This document shows positions 26,008 to 33,289 of a stretch of DNA of 64,000 nt, one piece after another. Within the stretch, counting starts at the first letter, position 1. Each line of letters starts with the position of its first letter. The stretch is from an uncultured Lachnospiraceae bacterium (lineage in GTDB: Bacteria > Bacillota > Clostridia > Lachnospirales > Lachnospiraceae). The DNA is taken from assembly GCA_947630695.1 (NCBI GenBank), contig CANRIM010000007.1:1-64000 (forward strand), read 5' to 3'. Under the pieces are notes generated by a model that was given only the letters and a program-made list of their open reading frames with translations, was not told the DNA's origin and did not search any database. Both the position numbers and the translations under genes were made by a program.

Positions 26008-26887
26008 TTGTTTACTAGAGCCTCTAGAAATGTTCAATTTGTATCGTAAGATTGGAACCATATTACTAAATGAAAGAGATATTATAAACGAACGTGGACA
26101 AGGAAAATCATTGAGAAATACCTTGGAACTGTTGTTGAAAGTCGAAATTATCCAGCAATCAGGAGCAGAATATAGCAAATTAATTGCATGCTCATCGTTC
26201 GACTCGTTTTATGACAAATTAATGACTCAAATCAATATTACATATCGTGATGTAATCTCCGAGATCGTTAATTGTCCCAAGCATTACGACGATGCAAAAA
26301 ATCAGTTCTACATTTACGTCAATGATATTCCTTTGAAATATATGGGACTGGTCATGCTGATGGAACAGAGCGGAGTGTTCGTAAGGCACAAAAGTAAAGA
26401 ATACTTCGTTGGAATCGATGGATTTTTAGATATAATTCATAGAGAACATCCACTGGTTAGTATAGAGGAATTGCAGAAAAGGCTCCAACGCAACGTAAAA
26501 AATGGGGAACTAGCTGAAGAATTTGCTGTGAGATATGAAGTGAGACGGTTGTTATCAATTGGTATTGACAAATCACCTCAAAGAATCTCGGATATCGATG
26601 TAATGGCTGGTTATGATATTGTTTCTTACGACGATGGGGCATCGGAGACTTACGATAGGTTTATCGAAGTTAAAGCAATATCTCGTGATTATGAATTCTT
26701 TTGGTCCGAGAATGAATTAAAGGCTGCGAAAAGCAAAAGAGAAAAATATTACCTATATTTGATTGATCTAAGTTCGATCGATGATCCATCATATGACCCA
26801 ATCATGATACCTGATCCTGCAAATTGTATTATGACATCTCCGAACTGGCTAGTCGAACCCAAAATCTATCGGATAAGAAGGATATGA
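25982..26887 (+). CDS. DUF3883 protein, candidate PD-(D/E)XK nuclease
   Basis: A 301-residue protein. Seen: the C-terminal half (about residues 178-275) has the DUF3883 layout AEEFAVRYEVRRLL, SDIDVMAGYDIVSYD and RFIEVKAI, i.e. E...D...ExK in the order of a PD-(D/E)XK nuclease core, ending in KREKYYLYLI. The N-terminal 170 residues are helical and unassigned, possibly specificity or partner binding. The start overlaps the helicase end by 26 bases; GAGGT lies six bases upstream. Known: DUF3883 is often found in R-M and DNA-repair-like loci next to helicases. Inferred: this is the cutting subunit of the cassette, guided or powered by the helicase. Confidence 0.78.
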   Translation: MSSETNIFDCLLEPLEMFNLYRKIGTILLNERDIINERGQGKSLRNTLELLLKVEIIQQSGAEYSKLIACSSFDSFYDKLMTQINITYRDVISEIVNCPKHYDDAKNQFYIYVNDIPLKYMGLVMLMEQSGVFVRHKSKEYFVGIDGFLDIIHREHPLVSIEELQKRLQRNVKNGELAEEFAVRYEVRRLLSIGIDKSPQRISDIDVMAGYDIVSYDDGASETYDRFIEVKAISRDYEFFWSENELKAAKSKREKYYLYLIDLSSIDDPSYDPIMIPDPANCIMTSPNWLVEPKIYRIRRI

Positions 26888-26893
26888 TGTTGT

Positions 26894-27337
26894 ATGAAGC
26901 ATCAAAAGCTGAATACTACCCCAGAGGTGTCGAAGCGTATGTCCAATGTCCACCTTAAAGGAGGAAAGGCAGAGGAATCATTGGCAAAGGCTCTTTGGCA
27001 TCAAGGGTTTCGATATCGCAGAAACTATAAAAAATTGCCGGGGTCACCTGATATAGCAATTTTGAAATATAAGATTGCAGTATTTGTCGATGGTGAATTC
27101 TGGCATGGACAAGATTGGGATATCCGAAAAAGAAAACTTAAATCCAATCGTGAGTATTGGATAGAAAAGATCGAAGAGAACATCACGCGTGACAAAAGGA
27201 ACGACATCTTATTAAAGAAGCTCGGCTGGTACCCAATCCATTTTTGGGAGAAAGAGGTCAGTAAAAATTTAGATGCTTGTATAAATAGGGTTTTGATTCA
27301 AACCGAGCAGTCTGAATTGACAAGATTATTTCCATAA
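26894..27337 (+). CDS. Vsr-family very-short-patch endonuclease
   Basis: A 147-residue endonuclease of the Vsr fold. Seen: the family N-terminus TPEVSKRMSNVHLKGGKAEESLAKALWHQGFRYRRN, LPGSPDIAI with the metal-binding Asp near residue 51, VFVDGEFWHGQDW near 62-74 and SNREYWIEKIEENITRD near 80-95. Known: Vsr nicks beside T:G mismatches that arise from deamination of 5-methylcytosine and accompanies Dcm-type methylases. Odd: the positions that usually hold structural zinc cysteines (GCFWHGHxC) are Glu and Trp here, so this copy lacks part of that site. It begins 6 bases after the DUF3883 stop. Start 26894 preserves the conserved N-terminal helix; the alternative ATG at 26939 would remove it. Confidence 0.88.
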   Translation: MKHQKLNTTPEVSKRMSNVHLKGGKAEESLAKALWHQGFRYRRNYKKLPGSPDIAILKYKIAVFVDGEFWHGQDWDIRKRKLKSNREYWIEKIEENITRDKRNDILLKKLGWYPIHFWEKEVSKNLDACINRVLIQTEQSELTRLFP

Positions 27338-27592
27338 TCGACCAAGCCTGCAATCGCATTCTGAAAGCGGTCAATGCTAAGCTTATACATATGTATTGAG
27401 ATGTGGGCGAATATCTCTCCAATCTGCGTGCTGCGTCAGGATTATGTGATAAACGGATTGATGAAGTCGCTGCATACATTGTCGAACATAACCCCGACAT
27501 CAAAGGTTTCAACCGCCGTCTACCCTTTCAAATGAAGCAATTTTATAGGACCTACAAGAACGATGCATTTGTGTCACCCTGGTGACACAAAT
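27338..27592 (+). pseudogene. Remnant of a YhcG-type (DUF1016) PD-(D/E)XK nuclease gene
   Basis: Read in one frame, the bases from about 27340 encode a stretch resembling the DUF1016 N-terminal domain: AVNAKLIHMY, then a TGA at 27397-27399 where the family has Trp, then DVGEYLSNLRAASGLCDKRIDEVAAYI...GFNRRLPFQMKQFYRTY. The reading frame ends in a 26-base palindrome at 27567-27592, and the other two-thirds of the gene is missing. The Trp-to-stop change and the 3' truncation make it a decayed fragment. It fills most of the 323-base gap between the Vsr gene and the DUF4143 ATPase gene. Confidence 0.65.
27567..27592. repeat. Perfect 12-bp inverted repeat with 2-base loop
   Basis: ATTTGTGTCACC, CT, GGTGACACAAAT. 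It lies exactly where the YhcG-like remnant loses homology, so it may be a rearrangement scar or the end of a lost element. There is no T-run after it, which argues against a standard terminator. Confidence 0.55.
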
Positions 27593-27635
27593 AAGCCGGG
27601 CGAAACATCTGCCGAATAAACTATGATTCGTTATT

Positions 27636-27665
27636 CTTAAATCATCCAAATAGGGATGATTTAAG
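27636..27665. other. Hairpin at the 3' end of the DUF4143 ATPase gene
   Basis: A 12-bp stem, CTTAAATCATCC with GGATGATTTAAG, overlaps the stop codon of the minus-strand ATPase gene. The minus-strand tail (AATAACG) is not U-rich, so it may be only a weak terminator or stabiliser. Confidence 0.4.
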
Positions 27666-28863
27666 CCTTGCGGTCGATTGCCGTTAATTCCTCTCTGAGA
27701 CAGAGAATCGCACCTGTGCCACGCGGCAGGGAAGCCTTGTCGAGTATCTTGAACGCACTTGCAAGCTCCGAACCGGGATTGGATGATTTTTTGATTTCAA
27801 TCGGATGTGTCTCGCCGTCACTTTCAATTACAAGGTCGATCTCGTTTGATTCTTTATCCCGATAGTAATGAAAATTACATTCTTTCGCGTCGTTATGATA
27901 CGTCTTTATGATTTCCGCTACCGTATAGTTTTCAAGAATTGCGCCGTTGATTGCGCCGTTCATTAAAATTTCAGGACTTGAATATTTGGTCAGATATGCA
28001 ACCAGCCCTGTATCAAAGAAATACATTTTCGGTGTTTTGATCGTACGTTTGAGCAGGTTATTGGAGTAAGGACGCAGGTAAAAAATGATTCCGGATTTCT
28101 CCATGACCGTGAGCCAACGCTTGGCGGTATCGTCTGAAACGCCAACGTCCTGTGCGATGTCATGGATATTGAGCATTTGTCCGGCGTGGCAGGCGGCCGC
28201 ACGAATGAAATCTGCATACAGCAGCTTATCCACGCCCGGGATCATATCTGAAACGTCGCGGTCAATATAAGTTTGAATATAAGAGCTATAAAATACATCC
28301 CGATCCGTGTATTTTCCACTGCGGTGTCCCGGCATGGCGCCGTGCCATATGCGTTCATACATTTCCGTCGCAGAACATGGCGTAAGGTGGGTTTTACGAG
28401 AATGGATCGCATCCACTCCGACTGTAAACGGTGTTGTTTTACTATCGCCGTATAATTCACTTTGTGATAAAGCCGACATGTGGATGATTGCTGTGCGCCC
28501 TGCCAGAGATTCTCTTGCCAGATCCATAAGCAGAAAAGCCTGTGATCCTGTCAGCCAGTATGAACCGGGAGCAGCACCTTCATCGACCTTGATTTTTATA
28601 TAGGAAAAAAGTTCCGGTGCGTACTGCACTTCATCGATCAATACCGGCGCAGGATGGATTTCAAGAAACAGCGCGGGATCGGTCTTTGCCAGTTTGCGCT
28701 CATCTGTATTATCCAGCGTTACTCTGTTTCGCCTGCCGCCTTCCATCAAATGCTGCAGCATCGTCGATTTTCCGACCTGACGCGGACCGGTTACCAAAAT
28801 GCAAGCGTACTCTTTGCTGATTTCTGTGATCTTTTTTTCAAGCGTTCTTTTGATATAAGCCAT
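27661..28863 (-). CDS. AAA ATPase of the DUF4143 family
   Basis: A 400-residue protein. Seen: Walker A TGPRQVGKSTML near residue 27, Walker B APVLIDEVQYAPELF near 75, sensor-like YWLTGSQAFLLM near 102, a winged-helix region QDVGVSDDTAKRWLTVMEKSGIIFYLRPY and a C-terminal DUF4143 nuclease-like domain with FHYYRDKESNEIDLVIES...IEIKKSS, i.e. the E-x-D-x-x...E-x-K pattern. Known: DUF4143 ATPases are common in accessory regions and sit near toxin or defence genes, but their function is unproven. Start 28863 is chosen for AGAGGTGG nearby. It is on the strand opposite the methyltransferase cassette and so is probably a separate unit of the same island. Confidence 0.87.
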   Translation of the reverse strand: MAYIKRTLEKKITEISKEYACILVTGPRQVGKSTMLQHLMEGGRRNRVTLDNTDERKLAKTDPALFLEIHPAPVLIDEVQYAPELFSYIKIKVDEGAAPGSYWLTGSQAFLLMDLARESLAGRTAIIHMSALSQSELYGDSKTTPFTVGVDAIHSRKTHLTPCSATEMYERIWHGAMPGHRSGKYTDRDVFYSSYIQTYIDRDVSDMIPGVDKLLYADFIRAAACHAGQMLNIHDIAQDVGVSDDTAKRWLTVMEKSGIIFYLRPYSNNLLKRTIKTPKMYFFDTGLVAYLTKYSSPEILMNGAINGAILENYTVAEIIKTYHNDAKECNFHYYRDKESNEIDLVIESDGETHPIEIKKSSNPGSELASAFKILDKASLPRGTGAILCLREELTAIDRKA

Positions 28864-28946
28864 GAAACCACCTCTGACTAAAATCGTTTCTAATCGTATT
28901 ATAGCCAAAACTCAGCAAAAAATCAATATTCCTCTGCAAAGTTGAA

Positions 28947-29026
28947 TGCAGGTAACAGGACTCGAACCTGCACGGTCTCCCACCAGAACCTAAATCTGGC
29001 GCGTCTGCCAATTCCGCCATACCTGC
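28947..29026 (-). tRNA. tRNA-Leu(TAG)
   Basis: Minus-strand cloverleaf of 80 bases: acceptor GCAGGTA/TACCTGC, anticodon stem CCAGA/TCTGG with loop TTTAGGT (anticodon TAG, reading CUA/CUG), T arm GGTTCGAGTCC, and a short class-II variable arm. CCA is not encoded. Confidence 0.93.
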
Positions 29027-29074
29027 AAAAATATGATTTCACGAAAGGACGAAGCAGTCCCTCGCGTGATCTTT
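29027..29074 (-). terminator. Possible terminator downstream of gtrA-like gene
   Basis: An imperfect stem, 29040-29050 with 29057-29068, with a U-rich minus-strand stretch some bases further on. Mismatches in the stem make this uncertain. Confidence 0.35.
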
Positions 29075-29103
29075 GAAAAGAACCACTGCTTTCATCCGGT
29101 CAG

Positions 29104-29577
29104 TTATTCGCTGTCCGCAGCAGTGTTCTTTTTTTTCTGATGATCCTCAATAAAAATCTTTCTGGAAATAAAATTATATATAGTTACCAGTGCCGTGGCA
29201 ATCACCTTGGAAATATTGTGATTGATCCCCAGCTGCACTGCGAACAGCCACATCCACAGTTCATTTAAGCCCAGCGCAATGAGATTCAGCACCAGAAAAA
29301 TGGAAAATACCGTGACCCCTTTGGCATCTTCTCTCTTTTTGAAAACAAAATGCAGACTTAAAATATAGTTGAAGACTGCCGAGATAAGAAACGCTATGGG
29401 AGCAGCCGCCAGTACATAAAAATCATGGTCTTTGGTGGGCAGCATCAGAGGAAAGAGCCACTGGGTCATCAGATTCAGACAGCCGATTTCCACCAAAAAC
29501 GCCGCGATGCCGACGATACCGAAACGAACCATCTGTCGAAACAGCGGCTTGCCCGTCAGTTTTTTGATCAAAGACAT
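29104..29577 (-). CDS. GtrA family membrane protein
   Basis: A 157-residue protein with four membrane helices. Seen: FRQMVRFGIVGIAAFLVEIGCLNL, the GtrA opening motif, AFLISAVFNYILSLHFVFKKRE in the second and third helices and a last helix AtalVTIYNFISRKIFIF-like (VTIYNFISRKIFIED). Known: GtrA proteins act in export or flipping of undecaprenyl-linked sugars for surface glycans. It lies 21 bases after the PlsC-like gene and probably shares its transcript. Its start has GGAGG ten bases upstream. Which glycan it serves is unknown. Confidence 0.88.
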   Translation of the reverse strand: MSLIKKLTGKPLFRQMVRFGIVGIAAFLVEIGCLNLMTQWLFPLMLPTKDHDFYVLAAAPIAFLISAVFNYILSLHFVFKKREDAKGVTVFSIFLVLNLIALGLNELWMWLFAVQLGINHNISKVIATALVTIYNFISRKIFIEDHQKKKNTAADSE

Positions 29578-29598
29578 AGTTTTAAATCCTCCGAAAGA

Positions 29599-30333
29599 TC
29601 ACTGTGCTTGTTTGAATGATTCGATTTTCCGGTCAATTTCTGCATAGACCTGCTGACAGAGGGCGTCGGTGTCGCTCTTCTTCAGCTGTGCCGTTTCAAT
29701 GGGTTCCAGAAAACTGATGTACACCTTTGCAGGCCGGATCCGTGGGAAATGGTCCTCTAAAACAGCGTTGGTATTGTAAACAGCCACCGGGACCACCGGG
29801 GCGCCTGCTCTCAGAGCGACACGGAAGCTGCCGGATTTAAAGGGCAACAGGTTCTGCTCCGTGCGGTTCCTGGTGCCTTCCGGGCAGATACAGACGGAAC
29901 AGCCTGCTTTCAGGCGGCCTGTCATGTCGGCAATGGTGCGCATACTGGATTTCGGATCGTTTCGATCCAGAAAGATACAACGGACAAAATACATCCAGAA
30001 ATTAAGAAACGGTACTTTTTTGATTTCGATTTTCGAAACAAAGCCGGAAGGCCGCTTCATATTTACATAGGTCAGAAGAATATCAAAAAAACCGCGATGA
30101 TTCAGAGCATAGAGGGCCGCTCTGTCTTTGAGCACATGCTCCGTGCCTTCCACGGTGATTTTTGCACCGGACAGAAACAGGATGATGCGGAAAATAAACT
30201 GTACGCAGCGCAGGGCAATCATATCCCGTGTATACCGGTCAAACAGCCCCGCAATCAGAATGACCGGCACCGTAATGACGGAAAACAGAAAGAAAATAAT
30301 AACGGCAAAAACGATTACAATGGTTCGAATCAT
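29599..30333 (-). CDS. 1-acyl-glycerol-3-phosphate acyltransferase (PlsC-like)
   Basis: A 244-residue membrane-associated acyltransferase that would add the second acyl chain in phosphatidic acid synthesis. Seen: an N-terminal hydrophobic segment (about 3-28), motif I YALNHRGFFDILL (NHxxxxD) near residue 73, motif II FLDRNDP near 118, motif III CICPEGTRNR near 150 and motif IV VPVAVYN near 181. Start 30333 is chosen because GGGAGGTG lies four bases upstream; an upstream ATG would add 21 basic residues without support. Divergent from the SPOCS-LysM gene. Small lysophospholipid acyltransferases of this size are common in Clostridia, so a second paralogue elsewhere is likely. Confidence 0.88.
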   Translation of the reverse strand: MIRTIVIVFAVIIFFLFSVITVPVILIAGLFDRYTRDMIALRCVQFIFRIILFLSGAKITVEGTEHVLKDRAALYALNHRGFFDILLTYVNMKRPSGFVSKIEIKKVPFLNFWMYFVRCIFLDRNDPKSSMRTIADMTGRLKAGCSVCICPEGTRNRTEQNLLPFKSGSFRVALRAGAPVVPVAVYNTNAVLEDHFPRIRPAKVYISFLEPIETAQLKKSDTDALCQQVYAEIDRKIESFKQAQ

Positions 30334-30483
30334 CGCACACCTCCCGGATCGGATGAAATGATGCCTGCGGATTATGCGTGCTTTGTGCGCGCGCAATCCT
30401 GCCCGCCATTGAAAACCTTAAGGGACGGGATAAAAAGTCTTTCATGCATTATAACAGCTTCGGGTATTTTTTGCAATCCGGGT

Positions 30484-30512
30484 GTATATTGTTCTTCCGC
30501 CGCGCATATATT
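30484..30512 (+). promoter_or_regulatory. Candidate sigma-E (sporulation) promoter
   Basis: GTATATT (30484-30490), 14 bases, CATATATT (30505-30512): one mismatch in each box to the B. subtilis sigma-E consensus, at the right spacing and 28 bases before the TTG start. This fits a mother-cell sporulation gene. Confidence 0.5.
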
Positions 30513-30539
30513 ACAGCAAATGCAAGGAGGACAAAGCAG

Positions 30540-32102
30540 TTGGAGTTATTGAAAAAAAACATAAATATGTGCAGAAATAAGCAGGAAATGACGACGCAGA
30601 TTTCGGAAAATGAAGATGTGAATCTGCCCGATTATATGCCGGATATTGAAAAAATCGTGCAGGAAACGGGTGAGATCATTCCGGAAAAGGCAGAGGCAAT
30701 GTCGGGAAAAGTCCTGATCAGCGGTATTCTGAAATACAATCTGCTTTATACCGGGAGCGACGGCCATATTTCCTCCTTTTCCAAAGAAACGCCTTTTGAG
30801 GAAGAAATACATATGCAGACGTCGGAGGAACATGATGACGTTCGTCTGGAAGTCAGTGAGGATAAATTTGAGGTCAGCCTGATCAACTCCAGGAAAATCA
30901 ACGTGCAGATGATTATCGGCGTTACATTGACGGTTTCGGAAACCCTGTCGGAAAGCATTCCGGTAGATCTGGAGGATGACGCCGAGATCCAGAAGAAATT
31001 CTGCGACCGGCAGCTGCTGCAGCTGAAAATGGCGGGAAAGGATATTTTCCGTTTTCATGACCTGCAGACCCTGCCGAAGGAAAAGCCCAATATCGGGGAG
31101 GTGATTTATCAGAAAATAGAACCGAGAGAAATGGAATTGCGCTGCGAGGAAGGGTGCATCAGCATCGACGGGCGGATGCATGTGTTTGTCCTGTACACGC
31201 CGGAGGAGCAAAGCGGACTGCCCCAATGGGTGGAATATGCATTTCCGGTGCAGGGCAAACTGGATTGCAGCGAGGCCAGACCCGGCATGATTGCGGATCT
31301 GCAGTGGAATCTCTATCAGCGAACGCTGGAGGTCAAAGAAGACAGTGAAGACGAAGCAAGGCTTTTGTCTGCGGACGGCGTCATTGAAGTGGACATGAAG
31401 CTGTATGAGGAAGAAGAAATCCGGCAGCTGGAAGACGTATACAGTACGGGGAAAAAACTGACGCCCGTGCTGCGCCCTGTGCTGTTTTCCGGGCTGCTGA
31501 TGAAAAATAATTCCGTCTGCCGCCTGGTCAGAAAAATGAAGGTGACGGAAGAACATGCGCGGCTGCTGCAGATCTGTAATATTGAAGGCGTGGTCAAAAC
31601 GGAAAAAATCGAGCCCGGCAATGATATGCTGTCTGCGGAAGGGCATGTGTTTGTCAAAATGCTGTATGTGACAGACGATGAAACCCAGCCGTTTCGTGTG
31701 GCAAAAGGCGTGCTGTCCTTCCACCATGACATGGAAGCGATGCACCTGAACGAAACCTGCAGTTACCGCGTCCGGCCGCTGATCGAATCGATTTCAGCCA
31801 ACATGGCAGATCTCAACGAAATAGAAATCCATGTACAAATTGCAATGGATGTGATAGTATTCGATTATATGCAGGTAAATCTCATGGATTCCGTAGAGGA
31901 AACGCCTGTCTCCAAAGAAGAAATCAGAAATATGCCTGGGATGGTCGGTTATATTGTGGGAGAGGGCGAGAGCCTTTGGGATATTGCAAAACGGTATTAT
32001 ACAACGGTAGCCGAGATACAGAAAACAAATCAGCTGCCGGAAGAAGAGGTACACGCAGGACAGAAAATCCTGATTACAAAACGAGCGGCAAAGGGTGCAT
32101 AA
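30540..32102 (+). CDS. SPOCS (DUF3794) and LysM domain protein
   Basis: A 520-residue protein. Seen: NEDVNLPDYMPDIEKIVQETGEI near residue 20, the opening of the SPOCS/DUF3794 fold, with further SPOCS-like modules to about residue 455, and a C-terminal LysM domain (about 470-515) with GYIVGEGESLWDIAKRYYTTVAEIQ...AGQKILI. Known: SPOCS proteins are spore coat or cortex-associated and LysM binds peptidoglycan. The TTG start at 30540 is chosen because AAGGAGG lies nine bases upstream; the longer frame from 30378 would begin inside the promoter region. A candidate sigma-E promoter precedes it. The stop codon abuts the start of ispE, so the two are translationally linked. Confidence 0.88.
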   Translation: MELLKKNINMCRNKQEMTTQISENEDVNLPDYMPDIEKIVQETGEIIPEKAEAMSGKVLISGILKYNLLYTGSDGHISSFSKETPFEEEIHMQTSEEHDDVRLEVSEDKFEVSLINSRKINVQMIIGVTLTVSETLSESIPVDLEDDAEIQKKFCDRQLLQLKMAGKDIFRFHDLQTLPKEKPNIGEVIYQKIEPREMELRCEEGCISIDGRMHVFVLYTPEEQSGLPQWVEYAFPVQGKLDCSEARPGMIADLQWNLYQRTLEVKEDSEDEARLLSADGVIEVDMKLYEEEEIRQLEDVYSTGKKLTPVLRPVLFSGLLMKNNSVCRLVRKMKVTEEHARLLQICNIEGVVKTEKIEPGNDMLSAEGHVFVKMLYVTDDETQPFRVAKGVLSFHHDMEAMHLNETCSYRVRPLIESISANMADLNEIEIHVQIAMDVIVFDYMQVNLMDSVEETPVSKEEIRNMPGMVGYIVGEGESLWDIAKRYYTTVAEIQKTNQLPEEEVHAGQKILITKRAAKGA

Positions 32103-32942
32103 ATGGATACAATACAAGAGAAGGCATGTGCAAAACTCAATATCGGGCTGGATATTACCGGAAAGCGGGCAGACGGATATCATACGCTGTCCACCGTGAT
32201 GCACAGCATCGATCTGTATGATGTGCTGGACTTCCGAAAACAGCCGGAAGGCGTCCGGATCTATGAAACAGATGCGGCGGCGCTGCCGATGGATGCACAC
32301 AATCTGGTCTGCAAAGCCGCATCGCTGTTTTGCGATACATTTCAGATCAGTGAGGGCTTTTCCATTGGGCTGAAAAAAAGAATCCCCATGGGCGCGGGAC
32401 TGGCCGGGGGCAGCTCGGACGCCGCGGCGGTGCTCAGAGGCCTGAACCGCCTGTTTGATACGAAACAGAGTCCGGCAGCACTGGCCCGGCTGGCGGAGCC
32501 TCTGGGAGCAGATGTGCCCTACTGTGTCAGCGGCGGGACGGCGCTGGCGGAAGGCACGGGAGAGCGGCTTTCCCTGCTTCCTGCACTTCCGGCCTGTGGC
32601 ATACTGCTGGCAAAACCGGCGGTCAGTATCTCCACGAAATGGGCTTATGATGCGGTAGATCAGGCGGCCCTGGCGCACCATCCGGATATGAAAGGCGTGG
32701 TGGAAGCGCTGCGACGGCAGGATCTGGACGCGGTCTGCGCAAAGATGGAAAATGCCTTTGAGCCGGTAATCATTTCCGCATTTCCGGTGATCGGTGAAAT
32801 CAAAGCGCGGATGCTGGAAAATGGTGCGAAAGGCGCACTGATGACAGGCAGCGGCTCCTGCGTTTTCGGTATTTATACAGACCGGGCGGCCATGGAAAGG
32901 ACAGAAGAAAAAATAAAAAGCATTTCCTGCGAATTTTTTTAA
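32103..32942 (+). CDS. ispE: 4-diphosphocytidyl-2-C-methyl-D-erythritol kinase
   Basis: A 279-residue GHMP kinase of the MEP isoprenoid pathway that phosphorylates CDP-ME at the 2-hydroxyl. Seen: AKLNIGLDITGKRADGYH at the N-terminus, the ATP loop PMGAGLAGGSSDAAAVLRGL near residue 95, ADVPYCVSGGTALAEGTGE near 137 and the C-terminal glycine motif MTGSGSCVFGIY. The length is standard. The start codon follows the preceding stop without a gap. Dxs of the same pathway is in this window at 47 kb. Confidence 0.95.
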   Translation: MDTIQEKACAKLNIGLDITGKRADGYHTLSTVMHSIDLYDVLDFRKQPEGVRIYETDAAALPMDAHNLVCKAASLFCDTFQISEGFSIGLKKRIPMGAGLAGGSSDAAAVLRGLNRLFDTKQSPAALARLAEPLGADVPYCVSGGTALAEGTGERLSLLPALPACGILLAKPAVSISTKWAYDAVDQAALAHHPDMKGVVEALRRQDLDAVCAKMENAFEPVIISAFPVIGEIKARMLENGAKGALMTGSGSCVFGIYTDRAAMERTEEKIKSISCEFF

Positions 32943-32949
32943 AAAATCT

Positions 32950-33017
32950 GGCAATACTTCCTTTGTGACAGCCAAAAGCTGTCACAAACTATTTTGTAAA
33001 GGAAATGTATTGCCATG
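32950..33017 (+). promoter_or_regulatory. Nested hairpin covering the ribosome site of a small secreted peptide gene
   Basis: Inner stem: TTTGTGACAGC (32962-32972) with GCTGTCACAAA (32978-32988), terminator-like. Outer stem: GGCAATAC and TTCCTTT (32950-32964) with AAAGGAA and GTATTGCC (32998-33014), with a 2-base bulge. The outer stem buries the AAAGGA ribosome site and stops exactly before the ATG at 33015. The two stems share three bases and so partly compete. Confidence 0.6.
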
Positions 33018-33215
33018 AAAAAAAGAATCAGGGAATGGACACTGGCACTTTTGATTGTCTGCAGTTTTTTCGGCAGCCCGAAAACCCTTGCATGGTGGAA
33101 TCTGCTGTATCCTGCCGCGGTATCGGAAGAGTGCGGCAAAGAACACAAGACCGGCGGGCGCGGTGCCGTCAAACTGCGCTTTTTTGTTGTGGAGTGGCTG
33201 CGCGCTCTAAAATGA
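33015..33215 (+). CDS. Small secreted peptide, unknown function
   Basis: A 66-residue peptide. Seen: basic start MKKRIREW, a hydrophobic stretch to about residue 22, a likely signal-peptidase site after TLAWW or AVS, then a mature part ending in VKLRFFVVEWLRALK. I recognise no named family. The AAAGGA ribosome site ends about ten bases upstream of the ATG and is enclosed in a hairpin. It lies between ispE and murI. Possibly a small envelope peptide. The tidy signal-like N-terminus and ribosome site support a real gene, but codon evidence over 66 residues is thin. Confidence 0.55.
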   Translation: MKKRIREWTLALLIVCSFFGSPKTLAWWNLLYPAAVSEECGKEHKTGGRGAVKLRFFVVEWLRALK

Positions 33216-33218
33216 CGG

Positions 33219-33247
33219 TTGCAAGTTTTGACAAAACAGTTTAATAT
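33219..33247 (+). promoter_or_regulatory. Sigma-A promoter of murI
   Basis: TTGCAA (33219-33224), 17 bases, TAATAT (33242-33247), 42 bases before the murI start. Confidence 0.55.
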
Positions 33248-33289
33248 AAACCAGATTAAAGTTTATGAAAAAAATCAGGAGAGAATCTG

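Noticed and set aside
20950..27337. Classification of the cassette as DISARM or BREX
   Set aside because: No DrmA/DrmB/DrmC, PglZ or BrxC-like gene is present; only the methylase-plus-helicase theme is shared.
20666..27660. Integrated element using tRNA-Gly as attachment site
   Set aside because: No duplicate of the tRNA 3' end and no integrase were seen within the island; the only recombinase is 20 kb away.
28838..29020. Minus-strand ORF beginning MAELADAPDLGSGG
   Set aside because: This is the usual translation of a tRNA-Leu gene and its flank, not a protein.
30546..31745. 399-codon frame antisense to the SPOCS-LysM gene
   Set aside because: Same reason; the sense strand has a clear domain structure and ribosome site.
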